Positions 24,773-36,133 of a DNA stretch of 64,000 bases are shown here, one piece after another (position 1 is the stretch's first letter; each line of letters starts with the position of its first letter). The position numbers and the translations under genes are program-made. The notes under the pieces were generated by a model that was given only the letters and a program-made list of their open reading frames with translations, did not search any database and had not been told where the DNA came from. The DNA is from Rotaria sp. Silwood1 (lineage: Eukaryota; Rotifera; Eurotatoria; Philodinida; Philodinidae). The DNA lies in contig CAJNOP010000062.1 in the NCBI GenBank assembly GCA_905250075.1, positions 508,463-572,462 of the forward strand, read 5' to 3'.

Positions 24773-27700
24773 TTTTATTTGATTTTGGTTTATGGTGAAA
24801 AATATTTCTTCTTTCTTCTTTTGTATTTTTTTTTCTTTATTATCGACTAATCAATCAATATGAAAGGAAAATAAGCTTTGTTTTGTTTACCAAAATGAAA
24901 ATTAGTTGTAAATGCAAAAAATAAGTTCTTTTTCTTCGTTCAATGTAAAAATTAATCTCTCGAATATGTCATTTATAAATACAAATTTGTGGTAGCATTC
25001 GTTTGAATCAATCTCAAATAGTTTATGAACTCAATTCACACTTAATTTTGTGAACAAAAAAGTCAGAAACTCTTTTCGACACTATCATCATCTTAAATAT
25101 TAATTCTTATTAAAACTATAGTAGTGGACAATAATTTTTGCACGATGTTGTTGTAAATATAGCTCCATGAAAAAGCTATCATCTTTTGATCCGCGGTTTT
25201 TGCGAATAGTACACCGATTGTCTGGATGTGAATATGTAAAAATAAATCTTTAAGAAAGTAACACTGTGATTTTAAATACTATCAAAAACAAATTTTCTAT
25301 CGAATGAAGGAACGTCGAAAATGGAATTCATCAATTCTTAATAGTCAACGTTAGAGCAAGTTTTCTTCGTCGAGTTCAGAAAACTCATAAAGTAATACGC
25401 CTAATCAGCAGAAAAAGTTCATTTTGTAAGGTAATTCAAACTAGATCTCATTCGAAACAATAAATATCAAAAAGTACTGGGCAGTAGACTAGGAAATATT
25501 GGAATAATCAACAAAAATGAAGCTGAAAAGAATGACCATCAGGCACAACACACAATCATTTTGATGATCAAACTCTAGGAAACATTCGAAATATGTTTTG
25601 ACAAGCATGAAAATAAGCATTGAACTCCTTGAAATCAGATTATGCTAGTATCCATCTCATCTTCCTGCTGTAAAATTGCTAATGATCGTTGTACTTATAC
25701 GAATTATTGATTATGTGTATCAAGCCTTAAGAAATAAATATTACTTTTTGATATTCATCATTTTGAATGAACTACCTTACGAACGGAATTTTTCTCTGCT
25801 AATTTGGCATAAAAATTTAGAAATTTTCTGAATTCGACACTGAAAACTTGCTCTAATAATTATTCATTCAGTATAGACGAACCCCATTTTTGATACGCTT
25901 TAGTTTGGTACAAAACTTGTTATTAATGTTATAGGAAATCGGTGAGTTACTGCGTGAAAAAATATCTTTACACACCCTGTAGTAGATCTACACGAAAAAT
26001 TGAGCTCTGAAAGTTTAATTGTACTTGAACTACATTTATTACAGTCCGAAGGAATTACTTTTGCATATGATTTTCTCTAAAAATGTTTAGAAAATAAAGC
26101 CGAATCCATACGGATAAATTTTAAAAAAACAGCAGCTACTCTTTGGTGAATAAGACTTTTTAAAATAAAACTTTTTATGAAGCAACTTGTCTAGGTTTTC
26201 TAGACTAACGAGAAATCAGTTCCAACTGTCGAACGGATGTAGGTGTGAAGAAGCCACACCCACATCCTATGAATAGGATCTAAATGAAAACTTTTCTATT
26301 AATTAGATCGATGAGTGTTATCTATGATATATATTCTAGCAATGCTAGCTTCCGTTCTTACAATTTTCCTAATGATATCAATATTGTTTCATGATAGTTT
26401 GCAAAAGTTCATCCTACTTATGTCAATATATACCTTAACGTGTATCATTGAAGAATATCCTCTTGATAAAAGTTTCTTTGGCAAAAATTTTGGCTACTAG
26501 TTTTTTGACGATTATTGCTTTTTTTGAGAGTGTTATTTGAATGACGTAATGTCGTAATTCAAAATAAATAAATATGAAGATAGATAGTTGACAGGTGTGC
26601 CATATTATATCTATGGTAAAGTAGGCGAATTGCTTAACACAATTTTTCCTCTGGAAAGTTTCATTGGCCAAAAGGCGTAGTCCATATCTTGTTTCGAAAT
26701 ATTTGCAGAGAAAAATAATTGCATTTAAAAACCGAACGAAAAATTTTGTCGACAATTGTACAATATGAGGATGTTTGTGCTTACATCCATTTTCTGAAGT
26801 TTTGATACAAAAACTAAAATTCCTAATACCATTCTCTTGTTTGACCTTCATTTGATGTGATTAGGCATATTTCGACAATATATGGAAAATCGATATTCCT
26901 AGAATATTTTGTTTCATGTAAGTATAATTTATATCCTGTTTTTTTTTAAAGAATGAGCTGTAATAGGTACTTAATCATATCTTATTCATCACACCAAAAC
27001 AGAATTGATTATTAAAAAAGTCTAATAATTACAGTGAAGTTTTTCGTTTAGTTTATTATTTATTCAAAAGAAAATATCATAAGACTGATATCGTACATTA
27101 AATCATTTCTTCATAATGTAACCTATTTCCTTCTTCAAACAAAAGTATCGTTACATAATTAGAATAGCATTTCCTTATATAGTACCATTATTACAGTTTA
27201 TTTTTGATGAAAACTTTGCTGTTTATCATGTAACTCTTCACCATAAAATTACTGATTGATCATAGTATTTATTGATCGACACTTTGATCATCAAACTATG
27301 ACATAAATGAACTAATCGACAATTCTATTTATTTATCTATCCGAGACTAAAGTTTATTTATTAACTTTAAGATAAGGATTTTAAGAACCTATTCACATGT
27401 GAAATTCAATTTCTTTTGAATTTATTTCTTGTTGAATAAATCCATCATAGTTTATATAATCTAGAACATAAATTACTTTTATAGTACTGATTCTTATTTT
27501 GTCGAATCGCAAACTGAAATATAGAACCAGTAATAGAGAATAAAACTCATACTTTTCAATTATTGATCAAACAGATTTTCTTTGTGTGAAAAGTTTTTAT
27601 CTGACTTAAATACTATTTTGGTAACCATTCATAAAAATAACTCGAATTCCATTTATTAAATGTTTTATTTTGAGTATTACTCATAAACACTAGAAAATTC

Positions 27701-28544
27701 TCTGTTGTTGAAGAGAAGATGACGCAAACAAATGTAAATTAATACAAAAGGCTTTTTGTTCAAGCATTCTTTCAATATGATTTACAAATAAATTGCCTAT
27801 ATGAACAATATTTCAAACACATTCATCAAGAGGTGTACTTTCGACCAAATTTTTATTAAAGGTGAAAATAAGAGAAAAAAAGAAGCCTTGTTCGGTATTG
27901 CTATTGAAAGCAGGTGCTTTTTTTTCGAAATAATCAAAAACTGAATAATTACACTATTGTATTTTTTTTGTCTAATAAAAATTCAATAAATTACCAAGCG
28001 AATAATCGTAATATTAAAGTCAGTCCGATTGCTAAATCGTATTATTCTATTGAGGTGGCAACTATTCGATCAATAAACAGAAAAATTGTCCATTCGATCT
28101 TGCTCGCTGTGAGTAGTTAAAACAGTTATTATATAAATATTATCATTAGATAAAATTCGTTGTTTCTGTTTTATTTTAATTTTTGAATAAAGAGAGAGGA
28201 AAATAATAAATAAATAAAGCAAAGAGTGAACATATTCAATAAACTAGTATATCGTTCCAAATTGAACGAAATGGATTTGATAACCTCCATAAAAAGAGAG
28301 TTTATGCCATCGTGGTAAACTTGGAAAAATGACACCAACGATTTATGAAAATAAAGCAGTATTACATGTTTTTAAACGAATACAATCAAGAAAGTGTAAT
28401 TCCTAAACCAATGCAGTTAAATAACATGACAAATTATAGGAAAAAAACGCATTTTTAATGAACACAATGATAAAAGTCAAAATTCATATATTTGAATGTT
28501 GATTCGAATGACAGAAAAGGATGAATATTGCAGACATGGAAAAA
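24773..28544. other. Intergenic, AT-rich, no secure gene
   Basis: About 3.8 kb with no recognised family. The longest open frame is on the minus strand at 26435-26851 and is listed separately. The remainder holds scattered short ORFs and A/T runs. No RNA gene or clear repeat boundary was seen. Confidence 0.5.
26435..26851 (-). CDS. Uncertain 138-codon ORF, no family recognised
   Basis: A single uninterrupted minus-strand frame of 138 codons with an ATG start (MKVKQENGIRNF). It is long for DNA this AT-rich but has no recognisable motif, no signal peptide and no flanking exons that I could join. Lys, Ile and Phe dominate, as expected from base composition. It could be an orphan gene, a worn transposon fragment or chance. 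Listed only because of its length. Confidence 0.15.
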   Translation of the reverse strand: MKVKQENGIRNFSFCIKTSENGCKHKHPHIVQLSTKFFVRFLNAIIFLCKYFETRYGLRLLANETFQRKNCVKQFAYFTIDIIWHTCQLSIFIFIYFELRHYVIQITLSKKAIIVKKLVAKIFAKETFIKRIFFNDTR

Positions 28545-28715
28545 ATCGCCCCGTGCAACTGCTCGCGCCTACGCACTACGCATACCTCCTTCTCTTTTTG
28601 CTCTGCACATCATTTTCCCAAAGTTTACCGGAAATCGGAAAGCTGTGAGCACGCGTACCTCGAAGTTCACACTAATGTAGCCTAGGCGTGAGCAGCGATG
28701 AGAAGTGGCGCGGGA
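28545..28715. mobile_element. GC-rich island with imperfect inverted ends (MITE-like)
   Basis: A sharply GC-richer segment in AT-rich surroundings. The inverted pair CTGCTCGCGCCTACG (28559-28573) and CCTAGGCGTGAGCAG (28681-28695) matches with two mismatches. There is no coding capacity. A short non-autonomous element is the simplest reading; a structured noncoding RNA is an alternative. Confidence 0.4.
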
Positions 28716-29689
28716 TGATATTTTTATCTCTGCATCGAATTGCGTTTTATAGGTTTTCTAAATATGTTATCTAAGATTTGTTTAATTAATTTTCTAAATG
28801 TCAAAAAAAATGCTTTTTTATTAAAACACAAACATCACAAACACTTTTTGTCATAGAATTTTCTAGATAAATCACTGACAGCTTCAACTAAGATGCCTAT
28901 GATATCTGAGAAATTAATTTCAAACATAACAACCTTACGCGGTTTTGTAGATCTTTCTTTGTCGATTTAAATATACACTTGACACTTAAGAACTCGTCAT
29001 GCGCACCTCGCGTAATGGATTTATTTTCAAAGAAGTTGATTGAAAAATCAAAAAAATAAGACCGAAATTTTTGAAGCACACAATTCTATGCATCTTTATT
29101 TTTTCTTTAGAAAGGTGAAAACATCAACTCTCTATCTTGTTCCTATGAAGTTATTCAGAAAATACTCACTGAACCTTTTGTCAAATAGTATTAGTACAGC
29201 CGTTACATTTTACAGAAAAACAGTTCTTATCGTACTTTTATTACTAAGATATTAGGTCCATAGTGATCAAATAGCACAGAAAAATACAGCGTTGTTTTCA
29301 CTACTCTTGTATAAAAGAAGAAAATTTCTTCAACAATCCTTTATTGAAAAAAAATATTATGACGACACTACCATTGATATGCTCTAAGAACATAAAGAAG
29401 ATTGTCCGATGTGATTAACTATAAGTACAAGAAATATAATTTTGTTAACTGCATCCAGATATGCATTCTCATTGATTCCACAGTTCAGAGGAACCATCGA
29501 AAATTCAATGTATCACCCCCAAATTCATCCATAAAACATCTAAAATCAAAATAGACAAAAATGAACATTTTACATTGTTCATATGCACAAAATTATTTAC
29601 GACCATATCTGAAACAAGCGCTGTTCAGATAGCTATAAATATAATAGGTAATTCCGAAAATTTCTGTCCAATAATCTTGACTAAAAAAA

Positions 29690-30506
29690 ACATAAAATAA
29701 ATACTATTATTATCTTTAGACAGAAATTACTACCAGTTCCATGTAAATTATTATAAACAAAAATAAGGTTTAACTATAGGTAATATTTTATCATCCATTC
29801 TAGCTATACTTAACAATGATGAATACATGAAGAAAAATCCAGAAAAAGTTAATTTACCTTTTAAATTCTGAAGGTATGTCGATGACATTTTTATAAAAAT
29901 AATAATTAATCGAGAACATGTCGAATCATGTAATAATCATCTTCATAAAAATAAAACTAACATTAGATTCAGTTATGTAAATGTGCAAGAATCGATACCA
30001 ATAATTTTCTTGATACGATATTGTCAGGAAACAATCATTATACAGTAAATATCGAACAGGTCAGAAAATACACAGTATTCAATAAGTTATCGAACTACTA
30101 TGTCAATCATGAACAATCTATTGAAATTAATATCATTCAAAACGTGGCATCCTAAATTATTGAGACAAGAAATAATTATAATAACCAATAGAATAATATA
30201 TATAAACTTCAAGCGATTTTTATAATGTCAAAGTATTCAACAAATATCATCAATAAATGTGTTTAGGAAACAAAGATACCCAATAAAACTACAACAAACG
30301 CAAATGATAAGAATAATAAAACCAAATACCGAATTTCAATTGCTGTTTGTATATGGGCTAGGAGAAATAAAACGAAAATTAGAACATATAAAAATGAAAA
30401 TGTTTGTTTCCTATCTTAATCAACCCGAAACAGGAGTCACAAACTTAGGTGAACAAGATCCAGATCGAATTTTTTTGAATAACATGGAAGTATGGAACGA
30501 TTTGTA
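29690..30506 (+). pseudogene. Decayed Penelope-like (Athena-type) reverse transcriptase
   Basis: Conceptual translation across frame breaks shows the reverse transcriptase motif order of Penelope-like elements. First comes a block resembling GLTxGNxLSxILA (about 29768-29806). Then comes the catalytic RYVDDIFI box (about 29874-29897), a segment of the NNHLHKNKTNIRFSY type (about 29933-29975), and after a gap a C-terminal block VYGLGEIKRKLEHIK (about 30349-30393) within an 82-codon open frame at 30259-30507. Stops and frame changes interrupt it throughout, so it is inactive. No GIY-YIG endonuclease domain was identified. Athena-type Penelope elements are known from bdelloid rotifers. The RT assignment is fairly firm; the subfamily is inference. 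Confidence 0.6.
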
Positions 30507-31266
30507 AAGAAGAACGAAGAACTTGTTTAAAAATATGTATATCAAAACACAGAAATCATTATAAATAGAGCCATTAAATCGAATCGGAGCTTGTACAACA
30601 CCATCAAGGCAACATATATCATTATATATTTGATTTGGAGAAAGCATTTGTTATTCATAATGAGACTCATAAAAAATAAACAATGAGTTATAGGATTGGT
30701 TTCTTCCACCATTAACAAATCGATAAATCGTCGTAATATACTTAGTGCACAATGACGCTCTCCCACTATGTAAAGTATGTACGATTATAATAGAGTCATA
30801 GAAATGAGATGAAAAAAAAGGAATTTATCTATCATGAGAATACAAGATGTGGATAGAGGAAGAAGATCACTAGCCCATAGCTCCTATCAGTTTCGCCATC
30901 TTGCTGTCTTACTATCGTATGATTAATATTAAAAAGAAAAGAAAAAGAAATTCAAAATAAAAGCCTAAATATATTCATATTCGACATCTGAAGAAGATAA
31001 AATTCAATTGTGGAAACATCATGTCATTACTTTATTCAAATAAATATTATATAACTATTATAATTAGTTCAAATGATTTGTTTTTATTTCCTTTTAATTT
31101 TTAAATCAAAACATAAAAAACTAAATATATACATTGAAAATACAATATAGTCCATCAATTAAAGATTAAATTTTCAACAAAGGAGAAAAATGAGCTCTGT
31201 GTTGACTATATACATGTGATTGTTTTGCACACATTGTGATGTTTCTTTTCGTATTAGTATCGTATT

Positions 31267-31515
31267 AGTACGAAGGAAGAATGAGTGAACAAGTAAAGAA
31301 AAGATAATATTTGCAACAGAAAAAAAGGTATAGCGTGAAAATATCGTCATCGTTATTTTTCGCATATTTTGATGCTCATTGGCTTGTTTATGTGGGGGTC
31401 CTTTTCGGCTGTACGAACGATGAATGAGAGAGCAAGCAAACAATGAGGACATTTTCAACCGAAAAAAAAATAAGCCACGTGTTTTAATTATTCTCATCAT
31501 TTTTCGCGATACAGT
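31267..31515. repeat. Diverged tandem duplication, about 142 bp apart
   Basis: Two neighbouring segments (31267-31375 and 31409-31515) share the order GTACGAA, GAATGAG, AACAA, CAAC.GAAAAAAA, TATCGTCATC / TTCTCATCAT and TTTTTCGC. The two overlapping ORFs of 86 (+) and 135 (-) codons lie across this duplication and have no recognisable product. Confidence 0.35.
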
Positions 31516-31673
31516 AGTATGCACGAAGAAAGACAGCTTTTTTAAGTATACATACGCAAGATTGTGCTGTAGTTTAAACACAGAAGAATATCGATACTAC
31601 ATTAGTATTCTCCTCGTGATCAAGCAATACTCTCTACGAATACAACTAGCAAATGTATGTATATATCAAACTG

Positions 31674-33023
31674 AAGTGTGCTGATAATACATATTACATT
31701 TTTCTCCAGAAGTACTGAGATAATAAGGAAGATCTGAAGCACTCTCTCGAAGCCTTAAAAATTAGTTTTTGATCTGAAAGCCCATTAAAACTCCAATAAG
31801 GTTCACCAGAACAGATTTATTTGATACAAAATTTTTTTCTCTGTCAGAATCTATGAGAAGGTCTTAGATATTCAAGTATTTTTCTATCGATAAATGTCAA
31901 AAACTACTCTCACCGGCTGGTATTGTTACGAAAAATAAGTTTTCAAGTTTTATGTAGTTATAGTTTCTTCGAGTACATCAGCGAGATTGTTTTTATCGAA
32001 TTTGTGATCCAACGTACTCTCTTTCATGAGATCATGTTCAGTTTGATAGTCGATACTTAGCAAAGTACTTTTGTTCTAACCACTTTTCTTAATAGTTAAT
32101 TTACGTTTTTTACGACTAGTACTCGACAATTTTCGAGCAGAGCAAACCTTTTTTGACTTTAAACGAATCTCATATTTGAAATCATTAAGAAAAACTAAGT
32201 TAACCTATGCATGTTTAAAATTGTTTCGATGAGTTTTTGTTTCGATCATATTCAGATCCCTTCTCCATTTCCCTCAGAAATATTTGGAAAAATGAGTTTC
32301 ACCAAAATAACTATATAAATAATTAGACATATCAGATTATATCTGAAAAGTACATTTTACAAGTTCAGAACTACGTTTTCAGTGGCCGTATCATTTTTTG
32401 GTGAAGTTCATCTTTTAATAAATCCTGAGGGGAACCACAAGTAGAAGTGTCATCGAAAAAAACCTCGTTTAGACAATTTTAAATATGCATAAGTTAACTT
32501 AGTTTTCCTTAATGATTTCAAATATGAGATTCGTTTAAAGTCGAAAAAGGTTTGCTCTGCTCGAAAATTGTCGAGCACTAGTCGTAAAAAACGTAAATTA
32601 ACTATTAAGAAAAGTGGTTAGAACAAAAGTACTTTGCTAAGTATCGACTATCAAACTGAACATGATCTCATGAAAGAGAGTACGTTGGATCACAAATTCG
32701 ATAAAAACAATCTCGCTGATGTACTCGAAGAAACTATAACTACATAAAACTTGAAAACTTATTTTTCGTAACAATACCAGCCGATGGGGGTAGTTTTTGA
32801 CATTTATCGATAGAAAAATACTTGAATATCTAAGACCTTCTCATAGATTCTGACAGAGAAAAAAATTTTGTATCAAATAAATCTGTTCTGGTGAACCTTA
32901 TTGGAGTTTTAATGGGCTTTCAGGTCAAAAACTAATTTTTAAGGCTTCGAGAGAGTGCTTCAGGTCTTCCTTATTATCTCAGTACGTTCGAAGAGAAATG
33001 TGATATTTTTTATCAGCACACTT
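31674..33023. mobile_element. Large fold-back element, arms of about 560 bp
   Basis: The left arm (31674-32233) is the reverse complement of the right arm (32464-33023) with few differences. Examples are GTACTGAGATAATAAGGAAG on the left against CTTCCTTATTATCTCAGTAC on the right, and outer ends AAGTGTGCTGATAA / TTATCAGCACACTT. A unique spacer of about 230 bp separates the arms. Neither arm nor spacer has transposase coding. The structure fits a non-autonomous fold-back DNA transposon. The close match of the arms indicates recent origin or ongoing gene conversion. Confidence 0.85.
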
Positions 33024-33624
33024 AGTGCTATCGAGCTATAAAGAATTTTAGTAGAACAGCGATGAAAGACTTCTCTCAAAACTAGAGCAGCATCCTAGGT
33101 GTGAAAAATTGAGTCATGACAAAGTACAAAATCAACCATAGCAGAATAATTTGTAGTGGATTTTTTTCATCTTTGAATTCGTTCCATTGCATTATCTAAC
33201 ATAAAAAATCGTTTATTCCTTTATTTTATCTTCATTTTCTATGGTGATACTAAGAGACCACCTCTACTTGAGTTCGTGTTTGGCAAAGAATCTGCTTGGA
33301 ATAATTTCTGCACGAAGAATACTTTTAACAGCCCAATGTATAATTTTCGAGATGTTCTTATATACTATGATGGTTCTTGGAAATTATTTGAGAGCATGAA
33401 TACAAAAAGTCGATGTCGCAAGTGCTCAAAGATAGAAAAACCCATACACAGCTGGGTATTTTAGATCAATATGAGTCTAGAGGAAAGAAGCTCTCGGATT
33501 CAAATAAGAATAAAGAATGAGCAGAAGTGAAGCTTTAGAATCATTCGCCTCTAAATAAACTTATATAAGCCTTCTTTTTCTGATGGGAACACTAGACAGT
33601 ATCGAGATTTTGAGATTTATTTTT

Positions 33625-34810
33625 ATATATATGTTGTGGCCGAAGTTGGAATTCAGCCCGATTCCGAATTCGTCCAGCCGAAATTGGAATTCTAACTTCG
33701 TCTGGACTAAAGTAGAATTCCAAGTTCGACTAAACTCACTATGGACGAAATTAGAATTCTAATTTCGACTAGACGAAATTAGAATTATGGTTTAATGACT
33801 AGAAATCCATAGGAAAAAAAGAGAATTAAAAATCAATTTTTTAAATTTTACAAAAACAAATTAACAAATACCACAAAGTCGAAGTTAATGTAACTCTTCC
33901 CAAATTAGAACGCCAGCCTAAAATAAAAGGCCACACCTACCTCAATGTTTCGCTTGACATAAAAGAAGATCACGAATTTTTCAAAAAGGTTTTCATAAAT
34001 CCGGGATCGCTTTGAGGTTTTAGCTTTTAGAAGAATAGTTTTTGAGTAAAAAGCTAAGTGTTCATTATTAAAAACACTACTTTCTCTCGGATTTAGCGAA
34101 TTTTACAGCACTTGAATATGCAACTGGCCTCGTAGTTCCTATATTTTCTATATATAGGAAATAGCTCAATATCCTCCTATATCCGAAGTAAAGATCCTAT
34201 TTTTTTATATTTTACTAATGAGGATCATGTACTACTAGAATATAGAAAAATACAATCTATAGTTCAAGTATAGAACAGTATAGAGCTATTTCCTATATAT
34301 AGGAAATATAGGAACTACGAGGCCAGATATGCAATTTGTCCCTTTAGAGACTAGAAGTTTATTCTAATATCCTTGATTTTACAACAAGCTTTTAATTAAA
34401 ACGTAAATTCATATTAGAAGGTCACCGTTGGAAAAACGATATAAATTTTCAGAAGAGAAGACCAAGCCTTCCTATTTGATGGGGGGGGGGGGGGGGGGGG
34501 TGAGAGTTACTCGATGTTACAAAAGGTACTTCTCTCTGAGTGACATTTGGTAGAACAACACGCATTAGCTCTTTTGGCTCTCACGGTCACAAACAAATTC
34601 ATCAATGTTTTTAATACATCTTTTACCGCTTAATATTCATTAAAAAATAATTCTAATTTCGTCTAGTCGAAATTAGAATTCTAATCTCGTCCATAATCAG
34701 TTTAGTCGAACTTGGAATTCCACTTTAGTCCAGACGAAGTTAGAATTCCAATTTCGGCTGGACGAATTCGGAATTGGGCTGAATTCCAACTTCGGCCATA
34801 ACATATATAT
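33625..34810. mobile_element. TIR element with repetitive 165-bp termini and a nested palindrome
   Basis: The terminal inverted repeats (33625-33791 and 34648-34810) are nearly identical. They are built from short sub-repeats around GAATTCTAATTTCG / CGAAATTAGAATTC. Both ends abut TATATATA, so the target duplication may be TA or longer. The interior has no transposase. It contains a second palindrome (34124-34167 against 34283-34326, beginning CTGGCCTCGTAGTTCC) and a run of 20 G at 34481-34500. It is a non-autonomous DNA transposon, possibly with a second MITE inserted. Confidence 0.8.
34124..34326. mobile_element. Nested palindromic element inside the 33.6-34.8 kb transposon
   Basis: The 44-bp ends CTGGCCTCGTAG...TAGCTC and GAGCTA...CTACGAGGCCAG are inverted copies about 115 bp apart. 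Each arm itself contains the palindrome CCTATATATAGG. It probably inserted into the surrounding TIR element as a separate MITE. Confidence 0.6.
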
Positions 34811-36133
34811 AGGGTACTAGAGCAGCAAAATTGAAGCAGAGTTCCATATATGTGCATGATTAGATGGAACTAAAGAGCTGAGCAAAAATGTATGCTTGTT
34901 TAATTAGATTTCAGGAGCAAAACTCCAGTTTTGGTCGATTACCTACTTTTTATAAAAAAAATGGTCAACTCTTGATAACTGCGACATTGTCAGTTGTCCC
35001 TCTTTCCTTTGAACTTCAAAACCTTGTGTTGCAAATTTAACGTGAAACTCTGAATCTATGAAAGTCGTTTGGAGAAAATAAATTCAAGATAGGATACGAA
35101 TATGTAGAATGATAGAGAATTTCAAGCGCTATCAGAATCTAAAATTACTTTTTCAAAAAACTATTCCCATAGTGATGATAAGTTTCAAAAACTAATTGAG
35201 AGGACAGTGACAAATGCCAGTCTGTGAAAGTTAAGCAGTATGGGTACTTTTGTTGCACTCGATTTATTTTTCAGCAAATAGGTGCAAATTTACTTTCTTT
35301 ATGATATATATCTGTACTGATAATATGCTCAAAAAAAACCGGCTGTAATTATTTTCTTTCTGAAGCATATATCAGCTAATTGAACTCCAAGAGGCCAGGA
35401 AAGAAAACTTAGCCCCAAAAATTTTCAATTGTTTATGGTTACTCCGTCCTCAAAAGAACTCCGTTCGGTAATGACCGATTGCCAAAACATCAGAACTACG
35501 TCAATGTATATGTCAATTTTTTTTAAAATAAACTCCCATTTTTTTCTAGCAAATTCAAAAATTTCTTCATGCTTTGCATCATAGCTTTTAGAAATTCATC
35601 GAAGAAATTTGATTTCAAAAAAGTGAGTTATGAACTTTATTTTAATTATGTTTCGACCTGTTCTAAGGCTTTTCCAACTAATATTGGGTTACTTTATTTT
35701 TTGACCTGAACTTTTGGACACGGACAGAGTTAGTCGATTTTATTGCTAATTTTAATCCAGACGAATGCTTCTTTGAAAAACGAATTTTTCAAGCATATTA
35801 AATCTTTCCAATTTTATATTAACAAAATATAGATTCTCAGAGAACTTAATACTTAACGATGGAAAGATATGTTTTGACAGTTAGTTTTAGACCATTCTGA
35901 TATGGACAAGACCTATTCCTACGCCAATCTTCAGAGTAAAAACAATTCAATTGTTTCTCTGAAGTGCCTTCGAACATCTTGAGGAAGGATCATAATATGT
36001 GGCAATAATCATAATAGAAAAACTATTTTCCACTCCAAGAGCTTATCTCGCCAACTCAACGTTAATAATGCTTTCGGCTTCTAGTACCAAAAAAATGAAT
36101 GACGCATCTTTTCTATGTTTGTATTTCAGAAAA
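34811..36133. other. Intergenic upstream of the modular secreted gene
   Basis: About 1.3 kb with no recognisable gene or repeat. It should contain the promoter and 5' UTR of the gene starting at 36134. A frame continuous with the start codon is open from 35999, and an additional in-frame ATG at 36068 could serve as an alternative start. Confidence 0.5.

Noticed and set aside
31174..31581. 135-codon minus ORF overlapping an 86-codon plus ORF
   Set aside because: Both lie across a noncoding tandem duplication; no motif or splice context was found.
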